Positions 1-16,624 of a stretch of 64,000 nucleotides of DNA are shown here, one piece after another. The first letter of the stretch is position 1; each line of letters opens with the position of its first letter. The position numbers and the translations under genes were made by a program. Origin of the DNA: Schizochytrium sp. TIO01 (lineage: Eukaryota > Sar > Bigyra > Thraustochytrida > Thraustochytriidae); assembly GCA_004764695.1 (NCBI GenBank), contig SMSO01000032.1, positions 456,501-520,500 of the forward strand, read 5' to 3'. Under the pieces are notes generated by a model, which had not been told where the DNA came from, did not search any database, and saw nothing but the letters and a program-made list of their open reading frames with translations.

Positions 1-110
1 CGGCATTCATCGCGCAGCTCGGCTGTGCTCTCGAACTTGTCTGCGTCAAACACACGAATGTTCGCTGCGTCATCAAAGGAGATGGTCACGTCCTTCAGCG
101 GTTCACCCAT
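1..110 (-). CDS. IFT20: Intraflagellar transport protein 20, N-terminal fragment cut by window edge
   Basis: Reading the minus strand from the ATG at 110 gives 36 complete codons that run off the window. The peptide begins MGEPLKDVTISFDDAANIRV and continues with FDADKFESTAELRDEC. This matches the start of IFT20, where a short variable head is followed by a LHFDELNKLRVLDPE-like segment and then a T-x-x-L-K/R-[DE]-E-C helix. IFT20 is a small coiled-coil subunit of IFT-B that pairs with IFT54 and links Golgi to cilium. The rest of the gene, presumably the coiled coil, lies left of the window. The call rests on a short alignment, but spacing and key residues agree, and a second IFT-B gene lies 19 kb away. 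It is divergent from the methyltransferase at 685. Confidence 0.72.
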   Translation of the reverse strand, partial: MGEPLKDVTISFDDAANIRVFDADKFESTAELRDEC

Positions 111-684
111 CCTCTCTATAGGTTTCTTAGTTCTGAAGTACCACGAACAATCTGGCTGACCTTTGCCGACAAACCCTATGGCTTCCGCCCTTCAAGTATA
201 AAGGTTTGCTGGAACTTGAGTTTCTGAGGTTTGCCAAATCAGCAGATGCAAAGCACTGTTGCCCAGTTCTGACCGACCCTACCCCAAACACAATGACAAC
301 AACTACAAACTTTCGCTGCCGGCAGTTGCAAAGTCGCAACTGGGAAAGGAGGGATCCAATCCGTAAACCGAGTTCCTAGTTTCCTTTTCCGAGGGCAGAA
401 AAGTCTCTTGATTCCGTCTGACGGAATCGGCGATTCGCAATAAAGCACTAGCTAGTCACATAGTACGTGCTATTATTTTGATGAAAATAGTCTAACGGCA
501 CTTTTCTTTTCCATATTATGAGGCAACCTGGGACACAACTTATCGTGTTTAGAGCTATTCTGCAGAGTGAATGATAGGAATCGAGAGCGGAGTATAAAGC
601 AAGCCATACTCAAATTGAGGGCTGCTTCAGGGATTGTCTAGTTAAAATTTGTGCCAAGCTCTGCGCTGGGTTCTAGTATCTACC
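111..684. other. Divergent intergenic region between IFT20 and methyltransferase
   Basis: This 574-bp stretch separates two divergent start codons, so it should hold both promoters. I see no coding signal. It contains one clear dyad (323-342, listed separately) and a second short dyad around 412-432 (attccgtctgacggaat). No TATA box stands out. Confidence 0.5.
323..342. promoter_or_regulatory. Dyad CAGTTGC-N6-GCAACTG upstream of IFT20
   Basis: A perfect 7-bp inverted repeat, CAGTTGC and GCAACTG, is separated by six bases and lies about 215 bp upstream of the IFT20 ATG. The inner arms GTTGC and GCAAC resemble the half-sites of the RFX X-box that drives ciliary genes in animals, but the spacing is 2 bp longer than the classic 14-bp site. 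I know of no certain RFX factor in stramenopiles, so the regulatory role is only a guess. Confidence 0.3.
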
Positions 685-1748
685 ATGCGGGTCACCGATG
701 GGCTCATAGCAGACGAAGAGACGCGAGGCCCTTTTCGAAAGGACTGGGAAAGTTTTGCTGTGCCAAAATTCTTTCGCCCGTCTTCAAAGGATGACAAAGC
801 CGATGGAGTAAGCGCTAATGCATCTCGACTTGGTGTTGACTTTATGCGGGCCTGCCAGGATCAGATAGTGCTATCTGTGGGCAACGGAGCCCAACTAATA
901 ATCAATCAACTCCCTGCAGATGATACACAATTAGGAGCTGTTGTGTGGGATTGCGGAGTCGTACTTTGTCGTGTTTTACATTACTTGAGAGAATGCATGG
1001 GTCAGAACTGGCTTCAAAAGGCTCTGGTTGTGGAATTCGGAAGCGGCACTGGAGTTGGTGGACTTTGTGCATCCCACCTTGGTGCTGGTCGCTGCATTCT
1101 TAGTGATCAAGAGGGTCTACTAGGGTTGTTGAGAAAAAACGTTGTCTGTAACCCCAAATGTGCGTCCACCGTGAGCGTGCAAGTATATCATTGGTAAGTT
1201 TGGAGAGTCGTAGCACTGTGTTTTAAGCCTTGGAACGTTTGAGGAGCAGTATAAAATTTAATACGATCGTCTAACAACAAAACCAACAAAATTGTGCAGG
1301 GGGGCGCCGTTCCCCAACGAATTCGAGCTTAATGTAGATGAAGAATTCAGGCTTGTTCTTTGCTCAGACGTGCTTTACGCAGCTGCTGCTCATCCCCAAC
1401 TATTAAAAAGCTTGGATTTAATCCTAAATTCGAGAACACTTGTTTTACTATCCGTAAAATATCGCAATACTGAGTAAGTTTTTATATGTTTCGAGGGATT
1501 GAAGCGATCCAATGTCTATAGTCATTATGTTGTGCTTGTCAACTGTCTGTACCTAACTTTGAGCTCTTTGATGACAATTAAATTCCATTCTTAGACAGGA
1601 AATATTATTTTTAGAAGATCTTTCAAAATTGAACGTATGTGTCCACGCAATCCCCTTGGAGTGGTGCGCGGAGGCTGTGCGACACGAAGGCAACACAACC
1701 TCACTCGCAGTATTCCTACTTTCGCGGCCACATCACTCTGCTAGTTAA
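685..1748 (+). CDS. METTL21-like protein lysine methyltransferase, three exons
   Basis: The spliced CDS is join(685..1193, 1300..1473, 1595..1748), giving 278 aa. Both introns (106 and 121 nt) start with GTAAGT and end in AG (tgtgcag, tcttag), and phases are kept across both junctions. The product is a seven-beta-strand SAM-dependent methyltransferase. Motif I is EFGSGTGVGG at residues 117-126, preceded by a W88 region typical of the family, and the D-x-x-Y substrate motif is DVLY at 193-196. Those two motifs define the METTL21/VCPKMT/EEF1AKMT3 group, which methylates lysines on chaperones and elongation factors. The target cannot be told from sequence. The open frame extends upstream to 649, but 685 is the first ATG. 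An AATAAA lies at 1752-1757 just past the stop. This is the only gene here with confident introns. Confidence 0.8.
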
Positions 1749-2356
1749 AGAAATAAAATAAAGAACAATAAACTTAACAAGTTGAAAACGAATATTCGCA
1801 ACCCATGAGAATCATCAAATTTGTGATTTTCCGCTGTATATTACTGAACCAACATTTAAATAAAAGCCTCATCCGCAATTAAGCACTAAACCTATATAAT
1901 TGAGCTTTAGTCAATTATGACACCTTATGCTTACTCACAGACCAGATTCATTGTAAACATTTCTTCTCTTGCAACACGCTTTCAACGGCTTCTTCAAGGG
2001 TGTGCACCTCATACTGTGAATGGTACGCCTTTCATTAGGACTTTGGGTACTTTCTTTTTCCTTTTGCTTATATTTATATAACGAAAAGGAGACAGTTCCC
2101 TCTTGTACATGTTCATAACCATTATGTCTACTTGCTTGCACTTGATCTGATTTATGATTGGTGTTTTGTCCAATCAGGGGCAGAGCATCAAAGAGAGAGC
2201 AAGAGACGCGTAGAGCAGAGTATAATTGAGGCAACGCGGCTGCTGTGACAGTATCTGAGTTGCTATTACTATTGATGGTGCTGGTGCTAGTGTAGCTGCT
2301 ACCACTGCTGAAATCTATATCTTGCATTGGAGCATTTCTCTAACGAAACAGAAACA
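1749..2356. other. Intergenic region, 3' end of methyltransferase and promoter of STAND NTPase
   Basis: About 600 bp with an AATAAA-rich start (1750-1775) and otherwise no coding or structural signal I can support. Confidence 0.5.
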
Positions 2357-6839
<4,483 letters not shown>

Positions 6840-7011
6840 GCTTAGCAGAGAGCTCTTATTATATTGAGTATACCTAGCGCCCCTTTGGACTTTTTTTTGG
6901 TTTACACAAAGAGGTTAGTTAGTGCGGTACTTAGGAGGATCAAATGATAGTATAAACGTTAATAATTCCTTGAAAGTCTTTCATTTTTTAATCATCAAAC
7001 AAATTAGGAAA

Positions 7012-8553
7012 CTATGCACGGTTGAGGAAAAATGGGTGCGCCTTGAGCTGGGACAAAGTGATGCGATCACGAGGGTCACCTTGTAACATGCGATTCAGAA
7101 GGTCGAGAAATAATTCTGAAACGCGTAGATCTGAACTAAGGCGGCCCTTGGATATAAGGTTACGCATGACAGCTGCAATACCCTTGCGACCACGAAGCTG
7201 AAAGCGCTGACAGCCAGGACCAGGTTGCTCAAAAGGAAAGTTTCCGGTGAGTAACACAAAAAAGCAGATACCAAGAGACCATATATCACTTGCAATAGGG
7301 TCCAGAGTTGAATTAGCACCGGGTGTGTGGTGAAAAATCTCTGGGGCCATATAATTGAGCTTGCCCGTGAAACTAGAAGGGACTTGTTCCCATTGACCAG
7401 AATGCAAAGATGTAAGTTTCAGAGGCATGGCTAGCCCGAAGTCCAGTAAAAGGATATCTCCTGTTCGTGTTGACAAGCAAAAGTTCTCAAGCGATATGTC
7501 GCGATGAGCAATCCCAAGGTTTGCTAGAAATTCCACGGACGCAAGCATTTGTGCGGCAACACCTTGTACTGCGTGCTCATCAAAACCTCTACGTGTATAG
7601 CGAAAGCGATCACGGACAGCATCCAAGAGGCTTGCATCTGCAAAAGGCATAACAGCAAAACAATGAGTCGGTGTGTCGTAATACCTGTATAAAGGGAGGA
7701 TGTTCCGGTGCCCAAACTTGCTTACTAAGCTGTGGATAATAAATTCTCGTGAATAGCGCAATGGGTCGATCTCAAGATTCTCGGGGCTTTTACCGAGCAC
7801 CTTAATTACTACGGTTTCGCTGTTGCTTGGTCCTCCTGCAGCGCGTTGCGGTCCTGAAGCAGTAGACACCGTCCGAGGTTCCCTGTCGTCCTCTACGTGA
7901 GCAATTACACGGTCGAAAATGAAGAACTCTTGTGACTCAGTATCGAAAAGAAGCTCACATTCAGCGCCGTCCCGGAATTGATTCACAATTTCTGCACCCC
8001 GAGAAGGAAGCGACGATGCAAAGGCTCTATAAAGGCTTACGGAGTGTTGGCCAGATGCAGCTCCAAGGTGGAAATCAGCTATAGCACCCCAGGCAGTAAG
8101 TTTGGCGAATTCCCTTCGAGCTTCTTCCAGTTGAACACGAGCATGACGCTTTGCTGCGGCATCCTTCTCTTTATGAAACTTTGTCAGTAGGCTGGTCATT
8201 TGCTTGCGCACATATTCCTCACGAAGAGCAGCGTCACGGCGTGACTCTACAGTTGGTGGGCTATTCCACGGATGCACACGCTCTGGCGTTTTCTCGTTGT
8301 TGATATTGTTTGGCTTATTCACCGTTGCCACAGCATCGGATGTTTGAGACGAACGGTCCTTGCTTTGGTCTAGTTCTGGTGAGGAAGGGGATGGGCCACA
8401 CACACCATTGCTTTCATCCATCATAGCATCAGAAGGGCTCGGTGATGATGGGGAGCTGCGTTGTATGTGTTGTGAGTTTTGTGCGTCCATAGGTGACACT
8501 GATACAGAGTTAGCACTCTCTTTGGCGTCATTCTTGGATGATGACGAAGCCAT
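7012..8553 (-). CDS. Protein kinase 1 with Ser/Asp-rich N-terminus and HRDISLEN loop
   Basis: Single-exon gene of 513 aa with an ATG start. Residues 1-100 are Ser/Pro-rich and look disordered. A charged helical stretch (about 105-155) follows, then a kinase domain of about 320 residues. Visible motifs are the VVIKV lysine (K251), HRDISLEN (H350 to N357), DFG (D371), YMAPE and DIWSLGICFF, with a conserved Arg near the end. All residues for ATP and Mg binding are present, so it should be active. The lysine usual in HRDLKxxN of Ser/Thr kinases is serine (S354). No recognisable glycine-rich loop is seen. The closest relative here is kinase 2 (16625-17911), sharing the DPIA-x-[DE]-[IV]-WSLGICFF block. 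It converges on the STAND NTPase gene, with 172 bp between the stops. Substrate unknown. Confidence 0.85.
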   Translation of the reverse strand: MASSSSKNDAKESANSVSVSPMDAQNSQHIQRSSPSSPSPSDAMMDESNGVCGPSPSSPELDQSKDRSSQTSDAVATVNKPNNINNEKTPERVHPWNSPPTVESRRDAALREEYVRKQMTSLLTKFHKEKDAAAKRHARVQLEEARREFAKLTAWGAIADFHLGAASGQHSVSLYRAFASSLPSRGAEIVNQFRDGAECELLFDTESQEFFIFDRVIAHVEDDREPRTVSTASGPQRAAGGPSNSETVVIKVLGKSPENLEIDPLRYSREFIIHSLVSKFGHRNILPLYRYYDTPTHCFAVMPFADASLLDAVRDRFRYTRRGFDEHAVQGVAAQMLASVEFLANLGIAHRDISLENFCLSTRTGDILLLDFGLAMPLKLTSLHSGQWEQVPSSFTGKLNYMAPEIFHHTPGANSTLDPIASDIWSLGICFFVLLTGNFPFEQPGPGCQRFQLRGRKGIAAVMRNLISKGRLSSDLRVSELFLDLLNRMLQGDPRDRITLSQLKAHPFFLNRA

Positions 8554-10923
8554 GGTTTCAAATATTGTTCTTGTAATGAATGTCCCGAAGTCTCTAGCTA
8601 GATGTAACGAGTTTTCTGGACAAGTTTAATGTGTTGAATTCAACGTTTTGGGTTAGGAGCTCGCTCTTTCAAATTCCCTCAGAGATATATTCAAAAAAAA
8701 AATGCGAGTCCAATGGTAAGTAGGTTCAACAGCCACACCTAAGTAAGCAGTCCTTCTCTCGAGGCGTTCGAGATAATGGGAGTTCGTGTCACTGATGAGG
8801 GATGTTTCCTAAATAGGTGGCTGGATGTACGTATGTATGCGTGATTTATTTGAGTAATGTGCTGTACTGTACAGCGAGCAATAAAGGCAAGGCTCTTTTG
8901 CTTCGTTTTCCACTAATCAGCGAGCTAGATCTAATGAGAGCAAGACAATTCGGACAGTTGCTTTCCAATATGTGACGGTTCTCCTGACGGTAAGCTACAA
9001 TTGTAAGTACGCTCACTGAAGGATAAACAATCAGAGCCTCACAAACTCAAAGTGAGAAAAGTATCACCTGGTGTCCACTGTTTCTGCAAGATGTCCTCAA
9101 AGTTGCAGGTTGAAAAAAGTGCGGTTGTATAATACACTAGTACGGCTAAAGTTGCAGGGCGTGAGGTGTCAAGGGGCTAGGTAGGGAACAAGCTAAGTAG
9201 TTGTCTTGTAGGTCTTCTGGAAGCTAGTGCTTAAAGCAGCACGTCGGCAGGCTTAATTAGGTTTTCGGGGGCGGGCTTGGTTCTGACTGTCTTTCTTCGG
9301 GCTCTGGTGCTTTCTATGTTCTCAGATTTGTTCGTGCGATGTCTACGATGTATGGTTTCTTTTTTTTCTTCCGGTATTGCGATCACATAGTGGCTTTATA
9401 ACAATGATAATTCTATTGTATGTGGTTGAATGTTGACGCGTGTATCTGTGTCTGATTTCACTGTTGCCCGCAGGAACTGGGACAGGACATCTTGCTCAAA
9501 CAATTTCAATCAAACTACTGTATCCTTGTCAAAGTTCCAGAATGCCAGGGCCCAAGTCCCTCGAGAAGTGTAAGGGTATCCAGCTGTACAGATCAATGAA
9601 GAAATGTATTGATTTATAGCACAACAGTCAGGTTTCGTGCTAATTCAATCGAAAGAGACCTTTTCCTTTATAAGCCTGATGTTTACTGATAATGATTTGC
9701 TGGTTCCTCTTTTTCCAAACGTTGAGGCAGTGTATAGTCCTGTTATGAAGTTGTGAGAAGAATTTGAAGTATCAAATGTTCTCGAAGAAATCTGCAAATG
9801 GAAAGCCTATTCAAGTACCAACTCAAAGTTCTGTCTGTAGCTAGTTCTCAGGTATGGGAAATGGCTTCAGGTTTAATGCTGCACGCGATCTCTTTGCCAG
9901 GGTGCAAGGAAAGACGAAATGTCTAGCAAGATAATCGAGGTATGCCTTTATAAGAATTGACAAAATGCCGCACTGTAAGCTCACAACTATTCTGCTGCGG
10001 TCGTTGCTCAAATTCACTACGGTCCCAACTTTTCTGAAGAGAACGAGCCAGTGATAGTTAGAGCCAAAGTAAAGTAAGTGAACCAGGAATAACTACTGTA
10101 CGTGCTTGCTTCAATGACAGCAGAACGAACAATCGCGATCACTCGGATTGATTTCTTGTTTGTCAGGTTGCAAGCTCGAGCCAAGTTATAATTGCTCACA
10201 ATTCGCCAGCTGTAGTTTTAACTGAGCTGAACTTCAATTGAACCAAGTTAAGTTTATCTAGATTTCTGCAGATAAAATCTCTGTCACTCTGGCTTCTTCT
10301 CAACCTAGCGTGCTTCTTTCGTATCTATCTGACTGATTGCTTCAACGAGTTGGATACACTCCGACTCTTACTGCTTTTCCTACCAGGTGCTACTCCAGAC
10401 TACACGCTTTAAGTGAGTGGCTGCTTCGTGTTCCAAGCCTTGATGGATCTCGCACGGGTTAACCTTGACTTTGCGCCGCCGTAACGGATGCGGAACCAAG
10501 AGGTACTGCTGGGAATAAAGCCTGCCTCGCTCCACAGGTCTGCGCTCTGCTGCTCTTCCGTGGCGGTTCTGAGCCCAATCGATCTAGGATTGACTCTTGT
10601 TTCTTCTTTGTCTCCTCTCTCTTTTCTCAATATGACCTCTCTTTCGCCATCCTTCATCGAATAATAAATAACACATAATAATACATAATAATACACATAA
10701 TCCATAGCGAGATATCGCTTTCTCTCTCTTTCTCTTGCGGTACCTGCCTAGTCCATACATAAGGGTATCCATAGGAGTCCCACCAGTAAAAAAACTCAAG
10801 AGGAAAAAGTCCATCCACCCTGCTAGCGCTTACTCGTAAGGCATCCTAGTCCAAAGCACCGAGGAAACGACTTCTTCCTTCTCTTTTTATCACAGCTTTG
10901 GAGGAAACAGCATAAACTTTCGA

Positions 10924-10987
10924 GACAACAACAAAACAAAACAAAACAAAACGAAACAAAACAAACAAAACAAACAAAACAAAACAA
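10924..10987. repeat. AAAAC-type microsatellite
   Basis: An imperfect run of AAAAC/AAAC units about 64 bp long, with one G substitution and several shortened units. Confidence 0.85.
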
Positions 10988-11999
10988 GATAATCGCTTCA
11001 TTGACAAGCGTAGAGTAGAAAAATAGTTCCGTCATCACAGCAGTGGCGGCTGTACCAACAACAGGCAATTAATTGCAAAGGTTATCTTATAAATAAACAT
11101 TTTTAATTTAGTTTTTTCCCCTCTAAAACTGAGGGCTCATGTGAGATGAATCAGCCGCGACGACGAACTCGAGCGACGTTCCTGGCCTTTGCGTGGTTGC
11201 CAGAAATACCTATCAGACCGCTGACAAATAGAGTCAGAGCTCGTCGAGCTGGAGGCCTCGAGCGAGCAACGCTACAAAACCCACCCCATTCGCAAGTCTC
11301 CTCCTCGTACTACCACGGTACTATCTGTTGATTGATTGACTTTTTCTTCTCCATTCATGCTGCTGCGGGCCACGCGGTTCGCCGTCGATCCCTCTGTTTG
11401 GTCCAGGATATCCTGGCATATGGCGCTCCAGCGGAACCGGGAGAACGGGTGCGGAACCCCCGGCGCTGTTCCGGCAACGAAGGCGGAGGAGCACCATCTC
11501 GAGAACGGGAACTCTGCATTGCACTGCGCGAGCGCTTTCGGAGCCTTGGGGCGGTCCACTTGGATCTCGAGAATAACCGGCTTAGTTGAAGTTTGTTTGC
11601 AGCGAAGATTTGCAAAGGAGCGGCTGCTGCAGGCGGCGACTTCACGCGATAAATCACTTCGAGGCACGCCAGCCACACAGTTTTCTTGCACTCGTATGAA
11701 TGGGACTAGGTACCTGGCTAGAGGTGCTTGGAAAGCTTGCTTACCTTGGTTTCTTTAGGTTTAGGCGTCGAGTTGTCTCATCAACGATGATTGATTCATC
11801 TTGAGGTGATGGCTGGGAGGATGGTTGGTTGGCTGGCTGGCTGGCTGTTGGGGCCTGGGACGTGGTGCTCCAGGATGGAGTGATAGACATAATCGACGAT
11901 CGTTTCTTCGGTCTGACGCACGCAGCAACATGGAATCAGCTATCGATTTCTACAAGGGCTTACTTATTATACACAGGCTTACGCAATCTCTCGTATTGC

Positions 12000-14088
12000 T
12001 GCTGTAGAAGGTAGGCAGGTACCCGTGCGATGAGGTGGAATGATCGACTTCAGAGACAGCATTCCGGTAGGTGGATCTTTATGGGAAAGCTCTACCAAAA
12101 TCATCGACTCTCGTGCAATGAATGGGTCAATAAGTTGTTGATCTATTGATGTATGATCAATGATCGTGGTATTACCTTCTTTGAGGTTAACCATAAATTT
12201 GTAGGTACCTCAGAGCTCAACTTGGAATCTTTAACTGTTGCGAGTTCCTCGAACTTCGATTCCTTGGAGCTCGCCATTCCTACGAGAGGACTGCGCGTCG
12301 AGGTGTTAACATCGAAGATCTTCACTTCAGGTAGCCAGCGTGGCAATGGGTTGTGACTTGAATGAACTTGAGAGACAACAGTCTAAGACATGGTGAACGC
12401 CAACCCAGGTCTGAAAAGAGCCCGAGCCAATGCGGTGGCACAGCAAGATTGGCATGAACTTGAAGCACGTCGTCATCGCTGCTTCTTGATTGCTTCATGG
12501 CACTATGTCTATCAAGTAGGTATTTGGGTATGTGCCACCTATAGTTTTAATAATCGCTGACCAGATGAACCATATTTAGACCGTTTGAGCGAGCAAAGAG
12601 TTGATCACGAACATCTGCCAATGCGACCCACCAACTTGCAGTTGTCTTCTCCAGAGCGTCTCTAGAGTGCTGTTTCAGAACGGCTCAGGGTTGGGGCCTC
12701 GCCATAAGAAAAACTGCTTGGACTGAGGTAGGATATAGTAACGAGCTTCGAGGAAATATTTCGAGTTCTTCGAGATTCCAAGAATGCGCCGCATCATCAC
12801 TATCACCGCATTCTCTGCAATCGTCCTATCACGAATAAACCATCCTGGAACTATGGTTCATCTTATTACGATGGACCTACGTAGTAACACTATACCTAAA
12901 ATATACTATGTGACATCGTACCAACTTGGGTTCTTCGTGAAGCTTCAAAAAACTAGCTTCAGGTTGCTCGAGGAGAATTCAGAGAGATCCCGTGCTCACG
13001 AACTGCGTTGTTCACAGCAAGTAACTCATACACCACCTTGAAGTCCTCCACAATCTGTTCGCCTTTTCTTTACAATTGCCACACGCTGCGGCCTCTCCGC
13101 TCCATCTGTCCGAGGTGTGCCAAGGTGGCGAGCAGTTCCTTTGCGGTCCTCAGTCATAAATTTGCAATCACCACCTTTAATTCATCAAAAGTGGTCCAGA
13201 TTCCAGATGACGCATAAATTTCCACGGTTGTCGATCATGCCATCGAATGCTTCAACTTCTCTTCAATTCCACCTGGTTCTTCGTTCAGGCAGCTGGCCAT
13301 AGCTCGGCAGCTCAAGTTCGTAGGCAATCGATCAATCACACCATATCTGTCTAAGCGGTCTGTTCCGCGATCGTGGCGGAGAGGATTTGTGGCCTCCAAA
13401 TGTAACAACTCCTCGTGAGACTTTGGCGCTCTGCTCACGTAAGCCACCATGCTGAGGTGTGGCGATGAACTCCTACATGTAACCCATAGTTATCTGCTAG
13501 CGTTGAAAAAGTGCTGGGTCCGAACCTGAATTCTCACGACCACCTACTGCCCTACTAATACTGGTTCATCTCCGCTATTTCGTTATACTCAACTTCGAGG
13601 CTGCTGGCCTCGAACGGCGCTGCGAACAGACCGCACCATTGTGGGAAGACACATTGGCGGTAGCTTTTCAACTTGCGTGAGGCGGAAAACCGATTTTTAT
13701 AGTTAGATGGTTGAAGTATGGATGGATGGATGGCTTCTCAAAGACCAAATCATGAAATTTGGGCATTCTCAGGATAACATTTGTACAGGTTCTACCACGC
13801 CAAGTGAGAATAGAGAATAGGTCAGCGTATTCTGCGATGACCGTGGCAGCTACAATACGAAGGTAAACTATCACGATGATAATGATACCGCCGCCAGGTA
13901 GACTTCATTGCCGCCGTACTGCTAACGATAAGCTCTTGGGACTCGTGGCGTTTCAAGCTGGTCAGGAAAGCTGAACTCATATGCTTCTGCTGCCGTGTTT
14001 GCTGCAACGCAACAATTGCCCATAATTTCAAATATAAGGAACGAATAATTGGCCAACGTTCCATTAATGCGGTAAGTGATGGTGGCAT
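12000..14088 (-). mobile_element. Possible decayed Ty1/copia-type Gag-protease trace
   Basis: The minus strand shows protein-like fragments in changing frames, in an order that suits the 5' half of a copia element. A segment ending LKLWAIVALQQ appears near 14.0 kb, and TAKELLATLAHLGQ then KGEQIVEDFKVVYELL at 13.0-13.2 kb recall the UBN2/Gag helices. A CRECGDSDDAAHS string near 12.8 kb could be a ruined zinc knuckle. YKFMVNLKEGNTTIIDH lies near 12.15 kb. Stops and frame changes are frequent. I see no LTRs and no intact domain. Each fragment alone is weak; only their order and strand suggest a relic. Confidence 0.3.
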
Positions 14089-15080
14089 TGCTTCCAGATG
14101 AGATTCACAATCATTTACTGCCGAAAGGCGTGAGGAGTTCCTATTTTTATTTTATTTTTTAAGCTCAGGCCTATCTGCCGAAAGGATCGTGCCAGGAATG
14201 GTGCTTCTCGTGAGGGCGTAAGGGGGTGTGCGAAATGAAGTCGTATTAGAAGGTCGATGCTCGAGCTAGCCATAGGTTAACTAGGTACTAAGTACATTAC
14301 CAACCAGTATCAATATCAGTTAGTTTGTTTACATACCATGATCATGCATTGAAAGAAGTCTACATTATTTAATGCTGAAGGCTTGGTTGGAAAATCCACA
14401 AGCAGGAAACAAAGCACTTAGCCGCGGTCTCTTGTACCAGGAGACTTGCGTGAAGGCAATTCGAAAACTCTCGAGTAATTCCTACATATCTGCTCTCTCA
14501 TGGCTGAAGTTATTTCATATTAATAAACTTATGGTATATCTCTGAAAGTCTTGTATCTGCGTTACCATATTTAACAACCTTTGCCAGGCTCATCAGCGAG
14601 CTAAGCTGAGTACAGAAACTGACTTTGGGCAGTTAAAGTGGATGTAGGAAAAACATGTTAATACAATGACACGGGGCAGTCACAGTGAATTGCAATCTAT
14701 AAAGTCAACATAGATTTGGAAAGGTGGCTCTGCTCTGCTGCTCTGCCAGGTCAAAGATAACTTGTCATTCAGAAGCGATGACTTTAACCTGTATCTTAGA
14801 CTCGGAAATGCGATATTGCCCATTGAAAATCAAACCAGCTAATGTTTTGGGGTTACTTTTGAATGACAACGCCGTTTCTATAAAATCAGAATTGACTGCG
14901 CCGTTCAAAACTGAGTATTTGAAAGCTCAAGGTCCTTTTACTCCTAACGTTCCTAGATTATGTGAAATTCGTTACAACAATCACATATTCCTGAAATATG
15001 ATATGATGACCTCAGATTCTGTACCTAGTTCATGTTTGTAGGAAATTTACAAAAGAGTTTGAACGTCAGAAAAAGAAAGA

Positions 15081-15400
15081 ACATATGACGCTTCACTCTT
15101 GATTGAAAGACATCTAGGATGGAGTCCCCTCCCGCTCCAGGTAAAATTCTTTCAACTCCTACACAAATCTTGACATCACATGTGCTCATTGGTAATTCGG
15201 GCCTTTTCTAGGGCAATGCGCTTCTGTCGTTGGAATTGAGTTAATCAAAAAATATGACGCTTGTTTCACTCTTGATGAAAAGACATCTAAGGTAGAGCTC
15301 CTTCCCGCATCAAATAAGGCTCTTTTGACTCCTACACAGACATTGTCAATATATGTGTTCATCGAAGATTCGAACGTCTTCTGGGGTAACGAGCCTTCTC
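15081..15400. repeat. Degenerate direct tandem duplication, about 170-bp period
   Basis: Two neighbouring copies (from about 15081 and about 15251) share blocks in the same order: atatgacgctt, ttcactcttgat, aaagacatct, ctcctacaca, atgtg[ct]tcat and a g[gc]cttct end. Small indels and many substitutions separate them. No third copy is seen and neither copy has coding signal. Confidence 0.7.
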
Positions 15401-16624
15401 CATTTGAATGGAGGCACCGATTCCTCGCTTTTAGTAGTTCACTCTTGTTCGAGACCTTTTTTATTTTTTTTTAGCACTTTCAAAAATAGTACCCCATTTC
15501 GTGTTCATTTCAAAGTCAAAAGCCAGGCACGTATCCGGGGTCCCCGGTTCGCTCAGACACCTACACGCGTGCCTGGAGAGGGGAGGGATCCCCGTGTTCT
15601 CCTTTCTACGCCTCGGCGCTTGTCACGTGTCTGTGAATAGCTTCTGACCTTTTAAGACCCTTCCCGTTCTCCAATCTTCGTCAGGTTTCATCCGCTTTCC
15701 ATCCTTTGCTCTGTCTGCTCTTGATTACCGTCTTCTTGCTGCACACCCAATACTTTGGGAACACACCAGTGCATCTTGGTAGAGAACTCTATTTTCAACA
15801 CTCACGCGTGGGCGAAGGCCTTCAATTCGTGTGAAGACCTGAATCTCGAGGGCGCCCGCTCAGCAAAGAGAATAGATATTCTTGGCGTCCTCACTGTGTT
15901 CCGCGATAGGAGTTATATACTGCACACTAGAAACTCTCAGCTTGCCACCATCTCGACTACGTGATCCTCGAGGCGTTTAGAAGCAATACTTCGCCAATAG
16001 CGTCTCAGTGGGAAATATTCCGTAGAAGACGTCCCGTGCAAAAGTTTTACAAAGCGAAAATTTTATTTGTCGCTTTGTAGACTCTTATAACCAGTCACAA
16101 GAGATCAAACTTACCGGTCTACTTTAGCAGATCTTGGACGGAATCTATACAGAACCGTTCTCGTGGCTGTCGATCTTCGCGTGGAAACGCTTCCAGGTTC
16201 GTAGAACTTTGTGGAATAGTATAATAGGTGTGGACACCAAGGTGTGCTTGGTTTCTGGAGGCTTCAGTGCAGTGGGCAGCATAATCGGGAGAGCAGTTAC
16301 TAATTAGGTCAAGGTTTTAGACACATTGCATCTGGGCACGATAGTGCAGTGCGATCGGAGTCAGTTTGGAGATTACTATAGGTTTAGGAACCTAGTCAAA
16401 ACAGGAAACAATCACGTGGACTAAAACGTGGTAGGCTTGGCGTGGCTCGTGTTAAACGTGGTTGTGGAGTTAGCAAGACAGCAATAGCAGAGGTAGGAAA
16501 CATTTACAAGAGCAAAAAAGAGAAACTTCATACCATTGTTTGTTGCTCTTTTCTTCAATTGTGGGCACCTTGGGCAATTTAGAGTTCCAGGCACACAACG
16601 TAGACGTAGGGAGTGAAGTTGAAA

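Larger units (their letters stand above)
8554..16624. other. 8-kb gene-poor interval between the two kinase genes
   Basis: No ORF here looks like a conserved protein, and open frames are short or lack an ATG. It does contain a probable decayed retroelement trace (12.0-14.1 kb, minus), a degenerate tandem duplication (15.08-15.40 kb), an AAAAC-type array near 10.95 kb, small GGCT and GGAT runs (11.81-11.85, 13.72-13.73 kb) and a GC-richer patch at 11.14-11.75 kb. I found no tRNA. The last few hundred bases should include the kinase 2 promoter and leader. Confidence 0.6.

Noticed and set aside
11272-11758. Overlapping ORFs of 85-140 codons in a GC-rich patch
   Set aside because: Frames on both strands are open together, the longest minus-strand frame lacks an ATG, and no motif is visible.
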